From Pegoplata infirma (Eukaryota > Arthropoda > Insecta > Diptera > Anthomyiidae), in NCBI GenBank assembly GCA_963921195.1, contig OY992538.1, positions 1,240,001-1,304,000 of the forward strand: 64,000 bases of DNA. The letters run 5' to 3'. The translations under genes and the position numbers were made by a program. This document shows, piece by piece, positions 24,701-36,700 of the stretch. The first letter of the stretch is position 1. Every line of letters begins with the position of its first letter. The notes beneath the pieces are model-generated. The model saw only the letters and a program-made list of their open reading frames with translations, had not been told where the DNA came from and ran no database searches.

Positions 24701-27700
24701 CAATTCCGTAATTGTTGAAAAAAAACATTGTTGCTGGAAAAAAAATTTAAAAATACATGTTGTCATAAAAAAAATTGAAAAAGAAAACTCTAAAAATTTA
24801 AAAAAAATGCTCTAAAAATGTAAAAATATGCTCTAAAAAGTGGAAAAATGCTCTAAAAATTGAAAATATGCTCTAAAAATATGCTCTTATGCTAAAATAT
24901 GCTCTTAAACATAAAATAAGCAAAAATATGCTCTTAAGGCTAAAATATGCAAAAATATGCTCTAACAAATCGATGCCAGATTTCTTAAAAACTTCTAAAA
25001 CGGATAAATACACAGAAAAAAATATGGGGAAAAACAATTTGAGTAATCACTTGTTTAAATTTAAAAAAAGTTTTGAGTAATTTTTTAATTGACGCAATTA
25101 AAAATTTACTCAAAAATTTAAAAACAAATTGAGTAAATAATTTAATAAGAATTTAATAGCTTTTTTAATTTTTTTTTGGAATTTTCTTAGTTTTTTTAAT
25201 TCTCGTTTAGTTTATAGTTTTTTGTATATCTGTGGCCGTACGAAAAAACTAGTTAACTCCACTTTTTGCGAAAATTGAGATAAAACCAAAAATAGAAAGT
25301 GCATTCCATTTACTATCACTCTGTCAGATCGAAATTTTGATATATGTTCCCATTTACAAGTTATTTGGAAAACAAAATATTGGAAAATACCAATTTTTAT
25401 GTAAAAACTAGATAACTCCATGCATTTTTTGAAAAAACAAGATAACTCCATAGTTTCTTAAAAAACATAAAAATTAAAAGTTTAAAACGATGTTCTTTCG
25501 GAAACTATGGGAGAAAAAGCTGAAAGAACAAGTTTGAGTCACGAGTCCTTTGAGTCCAAATTTTGAACCTAAAAACTTTAACTCCCGAGAATTCATAGAT
25601 TGCATATAAAAAATGCATACAATTTTTTTTGCAGATCTTAATTCATAGAATACGACTGCCAAACACCCAAAATATCTTAAAGTAAGAGTTTTTAAGTTAT
25701 TAATAATTTATATATAGGATAACTTACATTATGATCCATTGATGATTTCAGCATGGGATGAGGAAGTAATGCATGCAAATTATGACAACGAATTCAAGTA
25801 AGGTATAAAGTAACCTATCTAATTTATAACGAAGCATACGAGAGGCATAAGGTATCAAATATATGATATTTTTAAGACTATGAGAAATAAAATAATATAG
25901 CATACGAGAACATGATATATAAGGTGTTACAAGCAGTGAATAAGTAACGTTATTAAATTTACTCACGTGATTGCAAGTGAGTGGGAGTAGAAAAAAATAG
26001 GCTTGTGAGTGTGCGTGATTTTAAAATTCCTGTCGTGAGCCCATCTCTAGTTTAAACTAATGCATTTTTATATAAAATATTTATTTTTTATGTTATTATA
26101 ATGCATTATATATTCAATTACAAATAATGCATTATTTAAAATTTTGAAATAATACATAATGTAACCAAATTTAAGTCACCCATGATTAAACGTTTAGAAA
26201 TAATAAATTTGAAATACAATTTATGCAATATTCATGCATTACGTAACAAGTTATTAGTAAAATATTATTTCTCACCTTGAAATAATATGTTGTTGAACAA
26301 ATGTTTGGCAAGACATCATAAAATAATGCTTCAAATAAGAGATATACATTACCTGGTAATGTGTTACATAATCAACACTCATTAAAAAAGTTTTGCTGGT
26401 AATTTTATATATGGGGGTTTTCGTGTCAACTGACACAACTTTTGAAACCTATGTCTTCCGATCGGGATGAAATTTGCACAAAGGTTAGTCCTATTGGATA
26501 GTAGTTCAGACACAATTTTTCAGCGAGATCGGTCAAGGACTCTCTGAGTTAGAGTGGGTCGAAATTTGACATTTTGGCCAAAGAGGTGTTTATTCTCATC
26601 CATGTAACTTCTTACCTAATGTTTTTAGCAAAATGTGTCCCAAAGAGTTTAGATAGCTATTTCGTCAGTCTTTCGAAAGAAAATTATAAAAAAAATAAAA
26701 AATAAATTTTTGATTTTTTTTCTTAAAAATCTAAAACTTTTTGACTTTTTCCTCAAATTGGGCCCTTTTTTTTTTTTTTTTTTTGATTCAAAAGAAAGCT
26801 TAGGTCTTTTCCTTTAAGAGCTATGGGGTCGCTTAGTGGGATGCGAGTGGGATATCTATGAAAAAATTATTTTTTTAACTTTGGAACACAAAAAACGGTT
26901 CTTCAATTTGCACTATTAGGCGTGGGATAGCTAACCAGTTTTCGATTTCGATCCGCGATACCCTCTAATTTTTATAGGTTCGAAAAAGAAAGCACGAGCC
27001 AAAAAATAAGGGCGGTGGGGTGGGGCCATATTGCCCCTCATGGGGGTCAAAGTTGGGCGTAAAGAGGTAAAATCCTCAAAAAGCCCCAAAACTGCCCTAG
27101 AAACGCCCCTGGAGAGGTGCAATGTGAGACGAACCTCCAATAATTTTCTGCCCCCAACATTTTTCTTGAACATACCTTACCCCTATTTCCACTTCCTATG
27201 GGGGCTCCCATACAAAACATTTTTAAAAAATTTGATCCTACCATTCTAACTTACCCTAAAGTGCCCCAAGTGAAGCCAAATGTATGACCGACCCCCATTA
27301 TTTTATTAATTCCAAAATTTTTTGCGAACACACATACAATGTATCTTTAACCCTTAAGGTGGTCCCCATACATTTCTTTTATTTTTTATAAATTTGTTTT
27401 ATTAAACCAGCTCCTACCGCCCCTACCGTGCCTCCTAGAGAGGCATAAATTATGACCAACCCCCATTATTTTTTAGTTACCAACATTTTGTCCGAACATA
27501 ATAACACCCCATCTCCACTCCTTAAGGGGCTCCCATACGTTATAAAAACATGTATTTTTAAAAACTAATAAAAAAATAAAAAAAAAATGTATGGGAACCC
27601 CCTTAAGAGTTGAAAATAAAGGGTAGGTATATTCTGAGAAAATGTTGGACATGAAAAAATATTGGGGGTCGGTCATATATTTTACTTCTCTAGGGGCACC

Positions 27701-30700
27701 CTATGGACAGTTAGAGCGGTAGGAGCAAATTTTATAAAAATGTCATTTTGTATGGGAGCCCCCTTAGGAAGTGGAAATAGAGGTTAGGTATATTCAAAAA
27801 AAATGTTGGGGGCAGAAAATTAATAGAGGTCGGTCTCACATTGCACCCCTCCGTGGGCAGTTCTAGGGCAGTTGTGGGGCTTTTTGAGGATTGTAACCTC
27901 TTTACGCCCAATTTTGACCCCGATGAGGAGCCATATGGCCCAACCCCACCGCCCTTATTTTTTGGCTCGTGCTTTCTTTTTCGAACCTATAAAAATTAGA
28001 GGGTATCGCGGATCGAAATCGAAAACTGGTTAGCTATCCCACGCCTAATAGTGCAAATTGAAGAACCGTTTTTTGTGTTCCAAAGTTAAAAAAATAATTT
28101 TTTCATAGATATCCCACTCGCATCCCACTAAGCGACCCCATAGCTCTTAAAGGAAAAGACCTAAGCTTTCTTTTGAATCAAAAAAAAAAAAAAAAAAAAG
28201 GGCCCAATTTGAGGAAAAAGTCAAAAAAGTTTTAGATTTTTAAGAAAAAAAATCAAAAATTTATTTTTTATTTTTTTTATAATTTTCTTTCGAAAGACTG
28301 AAGAAATAGCTATCTAAACTCTTTGGGACACATTTTGCTAAAAACAATAGGTAAGAAGTTACATGGATCAGAATAAACACCTCTTTGGCCAAAATGTCAA
28401 ATTTCGACCCCCTCTAACTCAGAGAGTCCTTGACCGATCTCGCTGAAAAATTGTGTCTGAACTACTATCCAATAGGACTAACCTTGGTGCAAATTTCATC
28501 CCGATCGGAAGACATCGGTTTCAAAAGTTGTGTCAGTTGACACGAAAACCCCCATATAACAACATACAAACTCGGCTTATTTTCGAGATACATAAGAAAA
28601 AAAGAAAATTTTTTTTTTTTTGAAAAAACTAGTTAACTCCACTTTTTTTGTAAAAAATGGGTTAATTAACGTGCTGAGTCAAAAAGTTAATATTTTGCCA
28701 CATATGATTACTAAAGTTGCCTTAATTTCATAATATATAAGAATTAATTGAAAAAAAAGTTTTTTTTGGAAAAACTAGTTAACTCCATTTTTCGAAAAAA
28801 CAAGTTAACTGACATCGATTTTCGGATTAAGTGTCCAAAAATGAGTTCAATGGAACCAGAAATCTTTAATATTATTAAAAATTATGTTTTGTCTAATGCG
28901 CATGCATAACAACATAAATTGATAATAAATAATTAGTGAAATATGTTAAAAACTTAAAGTGTGTTTTTCTCCTGTTTTCAAAAAATGGAGTTAACTAGTT
29001 TTTTCATACGGCCACAGATATATACATGAAAGTTTGAAATTATATTTATAAAATTTTTTTATGTCTTTAAGACAAAAATATATTTGGTAAAGTTTGAAAA
29101 AACATGTTTTTTTTTTGTAAAAAAATATGAAATTTTTTTAAACTTTGTTTTTTTTAGAGTAGAAACAGAATAAGCCCGGCACGACTTTTTCCATACGGTT
29201 TGGCAGATTAAACCGGTGGCCGGCGCCGATGTGAAATAAAACTTGTTCTGTTTTTAAAAGGTGGTGCTTCTTGTTCTGTTCCTGCACTTAATAGTGTCAA
29301 TTAAAAATTTACTCAAATTTTTTTGGCAAACATTTAAAAAATTTTTATTAAAAATTTACTCAATACTATTAAATTGTTTACTGGTGGAAAATTGAGTAAT
29401 TTTTTACTCAATAGTATTACAAATTTACTCAAATTTTTTTTTTATTTCTTTCTGTGTACCTTACCTATTTATCAATAAAATGCACAGGAAAAAACATGAT
29501 ACTGCATATTTTTGGTTTCCCTGTTCATATGTAATTATATAAACGAACTGTAAATTATATGTTATTATATAAAAGTCAATATTTTCTGTTATATAATTTT
29601 ATATAAGAAACAAATTAGAAGTGCAAATATATAAAATCACATATGATGCAACAAAAAATACATATAGTTTTATAAAAAAATATATGTACATATAAAACTA
29701 TATATAATTATTAGGGATGAGATTTTCATGCACTAAAAAATCGAAAATATGCGCTTAAAATATGCACTAAAAAATTCAAAATATGCACTAAAAAACCTAA
29801 AAATATGCACTAAAAAATAAAATGTGTGCAATAAAAGTCTTGTTTTCATTCGAAAAACTTTAAAAAAAAACAAAAAATAACACCGGGCTTAAATAGCAAC
29901 ATTTAAAACTTTATATAAGCAGGGTTTTTTTTTAGAAATTCGGGCAATCTATTAAAAAATTAAAAAGCAAAAAAAAAATTTTCTTATTTTCAAAATAAAT
30001 TTTTAAAATTTAAAATAGTTTTTGAAACAAATAAATTTCAATTTGTGTTTTAGCTAATTTATATCAAAATATGCAAAAATATGCACTTAAAAGTTGGAAA
30101 TATGCACAATATATGCACTTAAAACCAAAATATGCAAAAATATGCATTTTAACCAAAATATGCAAAAATATGCAAAAACAAATCGATGACATTTTAAAGC
30201 AAATTTCTTGATTCGGAAAGATAATTGGTCAAAATCGTTTTCAGACTATCGGCAAAAAACATGCATTTGCATGGAAATCTCATCCCTAATAATTATATAT
30301 GATCTTTTTTACTCGGGATATTGTTTATTTTATTTTTACTACATATTAGTTGTTTTGACTACAAATGTTAGTAATTTTTACTGCATAAGTCAGTTGTTTT
30401 TTGTCAGTTAAAATAACTAACATTGTCAGTTGATTTAACTGAAAAAGTAGTTGACCCCAAAACAACATACAAAGTAGTTATTTTAACTGACATTTTCAGT
30501 TGATTTTACTAACATAATTTTTTGAGTGTTGATTGTATTATGATAAGTAACCAGATTTTACACGAATTAGCCAATTTTTTAAACAAAAACTTGGTTAAAT
30601 TACGCAAAAGTGTTGGTGAGTTGAATTTTTACCAAAAACTTGGCTAATAAGTGTATGTGGAACAACATTTTGTAAATATGTACCTGTAGGGTCTTTCCTT

Positions 30701-33700
30701 AACTGTAGACACATCCGATATGTAGCACAATGTTGCAACTGAGTACGTAACACCATCGCCTAATAATGAAAGCGGCAAAGAAGGCAATAGATAATACCAA
30801 GGACTAACGGAAACGGAATCAGATATATGACTTATTAAAGAAGTCACACAATAAAAAAGGAAATATCCTAAACCAAAAACAAGTTATTTTTTAAAATAAA
30901 ATAATGGTCCCATTTATAGAAAACAGTCATAAGTCAATTTTTCCTTGTGGTTGTTGCAATACAATAATAAATAAAAAAAAAAGTTTTGTTTGAATATTGA
31001 AAAAAAAAAATTAACACCGGCGGTATTTAAAAATTGACAAATAATTTTAAATTTTGAGACTTTTTATGATTTTGTTTACAACAAACAAAGGAAATATGAA
31101 GTGTAAAAATAATAAAATTAAATTATGACAGTCATAACTGTGAATAGGCCCGTAAAACTATATATGTATATGAGGCATTCCACACCGAATGTTAATAACA
31201 CCACATGTCGCATCAATGTCAAACTATAGTCAGTACACCGAAATTCAAAAAAAAAAAAAAATAATTCAAACTCTTAAAATGTCAATTGAAATTCTGAAAT
31301 CCAATTGAATATAGAAAATACATAAATGAGTCGTTGGGAAACCCCTTCCTCCCGCAATAAATGTTAACAAATTCATTTATTATAATTTTTACACTTACAA
31401 TTAAGTAATAATATTTTATTAAAAGCCACAAAAGGGGCGGGCATTTTCTAGTCCACTGGGTTTAAAGCAGGACATTAAACTTTTCTGCTTATTTATTCTT
31501 TTGATATATGGGGGTTTTCGCCTCAAGTGACACAACTTTTGAAACCGATGTCTTTCAATCGGGATGAAATTTTCACCAAGGTTAGTCCTATTGGATAGTA
31601 GTTTGGATACAATTTTTCGAAATTTGTCGAAATTTTACATTTTGGCCAAACAGGTGTTTCTTCGCACCCATGTAACTGATTGTTGTTAGCAAAATTTGTG
31701 TAAAGAGTGTTAGATAGATATTTCTACAGTCTTTCGAAAAGTAATAATAAAAAAATGTATGGGGACCACCTTAAGGGTTAAAGATACAGAGTAGGTATGT
31801 TCTGAGAAAATGTTGGAATTGATCAAATACTGGAGGTCAGTCGTACATTTGACTCCACTAGGGAGAGTTAGAATGGTAGGAAACAAATTTTTAAAAATGT
31901 TTTGTATGGGAGCACTGTTAGAAAGAGGAGATGTATGTTGTCCCCTCCAGGGACGTTTCTAGAGCACTTGTGGGAGTTATTGTGGATTTTTACCCCTTAA
32001 CGCCAAACTTTGACCCCGATTTGGGGCCATATGCCCTTACCCCAACTCCCTAATTTTTTGGCTCATGTTTTTTTTTCGACCATAACAAAATTAGAGTTAA
32101 TAATTTTTTTTAATAGATATCCCTCTGGCATCCCACTAAGCGACCCCATAGCTCTTAAAGGAAAAGACCTAAGCTTTATTTTGAATCAAAACAAAGGGCC
32201 CGTTTAGACAAAAAAGTCAAAAAAGTTTGGGATTTAAAAAAAAAATCGAACGACTGAAGAAATAGCTATCTAACACTCTTTACACAAATTTTGCCAACAA
32301 CAATTGGTAATACGTTACATGGGTGCGAAGAAACACCTGGGGGGTAATTATGTCACTTGATAGTCGTCAATCGTATCGTTTCCATCGTTATTCCATTACC
32401 ATATTGCGTCATTTTATGGTAATAGAATAATGAGCTAACGATTGACGATTATCAAGTTACATAATTCGCCCCCTGTTTGACCAAAATGTCAAATTTCGAC
32501 CACCTCTAACTCAGAGAGTTAGAGCAAATTTTATTCCGATTAGAAGCATCGGTTTAAAAAGTTGTGTCACTTGAGGCGAAAACCCCCGTTCAGCAGAATG
32601 TTGAGGAGCAGTTGAGTAGCAGTTGAGTAGCAGTTTTGTTGCTGAACGCCATAATTGATTCGACTTATGTTTTCCTGTAGCGGAACATTATGTGTGCAAT
32701 GTCTCATATGTTGTATGTACATTAGGGCTATAACTATTTTTTTCTTAAATATTTATTACTTTTGTAGACGCAAACAAATATTTTGCCAAACTCTTGGGAG
32801 GAATCACGTTAAACAATTGGGGTTTTCACAGTGACGAGTAAATTTGCCTTTTTTAGTATGGTATTTGGCAAATTTGCCATTTTACTAAACGTCAAGTATT
32901 TGCCATCATTTTTTTCTTTACATATCGTGAGAGCACTTTTTGTTAATAATTTGCACAAAATAACTTTAATTAACTTTAATAACTTTTTACATTCACAATT
33001 TTAAATAAACACAAAAAATCTGTATTTTTATTTTTGTATAATACGGGGTTCACACTTGCTGTTTTGAAGTGTTTAAGAGTGAGATGTTTAAAAAAGTCTT
33101 TGTTCCGTGTCCCTTACGTTTTTATTTTGTTACTGGTGTTTTGTTGAACAACTTGTTTAAGGTCGCAAGTGTGAATGCTATATAAATGTTTTTGTTGCCG
33201 CGTTCGAAATTTCAACATACACAATCACAGCTGTTTTCATTTTTATGTTTTTCTTTATTTGCACTTTGGCATTTTCTTTTTAGACAAGGTTTGAGTTGGG
33301 CATTTTAAGAAAAACATGCCACACTCAAATTGGCATTTTTTTAAGTTTGGCACATTTGCCAAATACCACACTAAAAAAGGCAAATTTAATAGTCACTGTG
33401 AAAACCCCAAATATGTTTGCGTATATTATGCGAAATCATATAACATTTTACTTTTTTTAGGTATAAGAAGACAATCAATTTTAAATCGGATTAGTGTGTG
33501 TTTCCCCGATTAATAAATTTAAAAAAATCTGTATTACTTATTAGCTTTTTTACGTCTTGTACGTAAACTTTTTTAACAAACGCGAAAAGCAATACTACTT
33601 TTCTTAAGTGCTATGCAAGAGCCATTAAAAAAATGCTTAAACAAAGTTGTAGCACTAAAGTACATACAGTTATGTTCAGTATAATAGGAGTATCAAACAT

Positions 33701-36700
33701 AAAAAGATTTATAAACCAGTAAACAATTTAATAATATTGAGTAATATTTTAATAACAATTTATTAAATGTTTAGTAAAAAAGTAAACTTTTAATTTAAGT
33801 AATTTAAACTTTAATCAAAATTTTTTATTATTTTTAAGTTAATTTTTAATTGTGTCAAATAAAAATGTACTCAAAATTTATCAGTTTCTTTTTTTAAAAA
33901 ATTTTACATTTTTTTTACAAAAAAAAATCAAACTTTACAAACTTTTAAATGTCCTTAATACCCAATTTACACCTGAATAGGCCCTAACATATGTAAATTT
34001 CATAAAGACTATTACAAACTTTCATTTACATACAAAAAAAAAAAATACAAACTAAATGAGAATTAAATCAACTAAGAAAATTAATTTAGAAAAAACTCTT
34101 AAATTTTTATCAAACTGTTTACAGTTTTTATACCCTCCAACCACAGTATGGGGGTATACTCACTTTATCATTCCGTTTGTAACGCATAGAAATATCGGTC
34201 AGGGACCCCATAAAGTATATGGGGCATTCCAGGCCAAATCACTCACTTTTAGACCCGACCCCTTTCGATTTATTTTATTTTTGGATATGTTTTAGTTCTT
34301 ATTAAATGTAACTTGGACACCAATTTTCAGCCTTTTATTCCAAGATGGTGTTGGGTAATCAATTTTTCAAAATGGCGATTTTTTAAAAAAAATGGAAAAA
34401 TTAAAATTTTCAATTAATTTTGACCAGTTAAAAATATAGATATCTTAAAAAAAGTTGGACAACGTTTTGTTGGTATTTAAATGTAGTTTTAGAAAAAAAT
34501 ATTAAAAAAATTATTCGAAGTAATTATCACTTATTTTTTAACGTTTAAAAATTAAAATCGACTTTTTGAAAAAGTCCGAAACCTTCGATTTTTTTTTTAC
34601 AAACGTCTAAAAGTTCTACTCTTAATTACGCAACTTTTAAGCCATAATTCGAGATGTGATCGAATTTGTTCTATTTTTTTTTCAAATTTTGAAAATTGCA
34701 CCTTTTATATTTTGACTCTGATTTATTTTATATAGTGCTCCAAAAAAACTAAATTGGTAAATACTGACCCTAACTTACCCTAGATATATTCATTTCGAGG
34801 CAAAAATATGCCTGACAAAAATTAAGAACGATCGGACATGGATAAGGTGTTCCGCATGGGCCTTGAAGTTTAGAAAACGGATTACAAGGAAAAATATGAT
34901 TTTTTTTCTGTTTTCTCAATTTTTTTGGTATTTTAAGTTAAGTTTTAATTCAAGTGGTTACAGAATTATAATACGGAGTAAAATGCCTCCCTAATAAGGT
35001 ACCTAAGACTGAAATCGGTTGAAAATCAGCCAAGTTATTACAACTTCCCCAGGCATCTATCGTAAGGCAGACCACTTGATTAAGCAATATAATACGATTT
35101 TGGAAATTCATTGAAATTTTCTACTGTAATAACATTTTTTTATTCTTCAAGTTCAAATGTAATTAGATGAAATGTATTTTTCATATTGTGTTTTGCTAAC
35201 ATTTTTTAAATTAGTGCTAAAAATGCCTGCAGTTTCAACATCCTTTTGAAATCTCTATTTTAAAAAAAAAATTATTTTTTTTGTTTTAAAATTTGGAAAA
35301 GCCAAAAAAATATTACACTGAAACATAAATAATGAAAAAATGTTATTACAGTAGAAAATTTCAATAAATTTAAAAAAAGGGACTCGTATTTTTTAATCAA
35401 GTTGTATGGCACACGCTTGATGCCTGGGGAAGTTGTAATAACTTGGCTGATTTTCAACCGATTTTAGTTTTTAGTACCTTATTAGAAAGGCATTTTACTC
35501 CACATCATAATTCTGTAATCACTTGAATTAAAACTTAACTTAAAATACCAAAAAAATTGCGAAAACAGAAAAAAATTCATATTTTTCCTTGTAATCCGTT
35601 TTTTAAACTTCGAGGACCATGCTAAACGACTTACCCATTTCCGATCGTTCTAAATTTTTGTGAGACGTATTTTTACCTCCAAATGAATATATTTAGGGTA
35701 AGTTAGGGTCAGTATCTACCAATTTTTTTTTTTGGAGCTCCATATAAAATAAATCAGAGCCAAAACATAAAAGGTGCAATTTTAAAAATTAAAAAAAAAA
35801 TAGAAAGAATTGTGATCACATCTCGAGTTATGGCTTAAAAGTTGCGTAATTTAGAGTAGAAATTTTGTACTTTTTTACAAAAAAATCGAAGGTTTCGGAC
35901 TTTTTCAAAAAGTCGATTTTAATTTTTAAACGTCAAAAAATAAGTGATAATTACTTCGAATAATTTTTTCATATTTTTTTTCTAAAACTACATTTGAATA
36001 CCAACAAAATGTTGTCCAACTTTTTTTAAAATATCTATATTTTTTAATGGTCAAAATTAATTAAAAATTTAAATTTTTAAATTTTTTGGAGAAAATCGCC
36101 ATTTTGAAAAATTGATTACTCAACACCATCTTGGAATAAAAGGCTGAAAATTGGTGTCCAAGTTGCATTTAATAAGGACTAAAACATATCCAAAAATAAA
36201 AGAAATCGAAAGGGGTCGGGTCTAAAAGTGAGTGATTTGGCTTGGAATGCCCCATATACATATATTATTGATCTATGATCGATTATAAGTCATTCTATGA
36301 ATGTCCATCCGTCCGTCTGTATAAAGCACGATTCAGTCCAAAATAAAAGAGCTAGACTCCTGGAAATTGGCACGAATGTGTCTCATAGTCATAGGCCGGT
36401 TAAGTTAGGAAATGGGTAAAATCGGATAAGGGGCAAAAAAGTTCCCCCTTAAAGAACTAAAAAAACCTCTATAAAACGCCATTTTTTACAGCTTTTTTGC
36501 ATTTTTGTTAAACAAATGAAACCTTTTTATGTCAGAAGGAGTTAAAAGTCATACAGTTAGACCCGGGGGGCTACAAAATATTGTTTTTTTTGCCCCGCCC
36601 CCTTTTGTGGGCGTGGATTAAAAAAAAACATAAAAATTATGAGAAAATGGTATAACTAAAGTTAAAAAAGCATAATAAATAATTTAGTAAACATGTATCG

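Larger units (their letters stand above)
25011..29456. mobile_element. Layer D: CACAGAAA element with TA flanks
   Basis: CACAGAAAAAAAT / ..TTTCTTTCTGTG with TA on each side (25009-25010, 29457-29458), suggesting a Tc1/mariner-like target. Subterminal words TTTACTCAAATTT recur in both orientations at both ends. Confidence 0.7.
24389..29523. mobile_element. Layer C: hAT-like element, TSD TTCATATG
   Basis: Ends CAGGGAAACCAAAAATATGC / GCATATTTTTGGTTTCCCTG. TTCATATG at 24381-24388 and 29524-29531. The left subterminal region is an array of AAATATGCTCTAAAAA words (24400-24960). Net length without layers D-F is about 0.7 kb. Confidence 0.88.
23758..30317. mobile_element. Layer B: CCCGAGTAAAAAAGAT element
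   Basis: CCCGAGTAAAAAAGATTATA / ATATGATCTTTTTTACTCGGG ends, AT-rich arms. Same family as the pair at 18.2-21.3 kb. Its right arm carries a further hAT-like MITE (29712-30288). Confidence 0.75.
23438..30528. mobile_element. Outermost layer (A) of a six-layer nest of inverted-repeat elements
   Basis: CACTCAGAAAATTATGT.. at the left pairs with ..ACATAATTTTTTGAGTG at the right. Subterminal words GTTAGTTGTTTT and complements recur. All later layers (B-F) sit between these ends. It occupies almost the whole of transporter intron 4. Confidence 0.7.

Noticed and set aside
27031..27249. ORFs on both strands in the 27-kb region
   Set aside because: They fall in the tandem 170-bp units of a palindrome and have mirror copies in the other arm.
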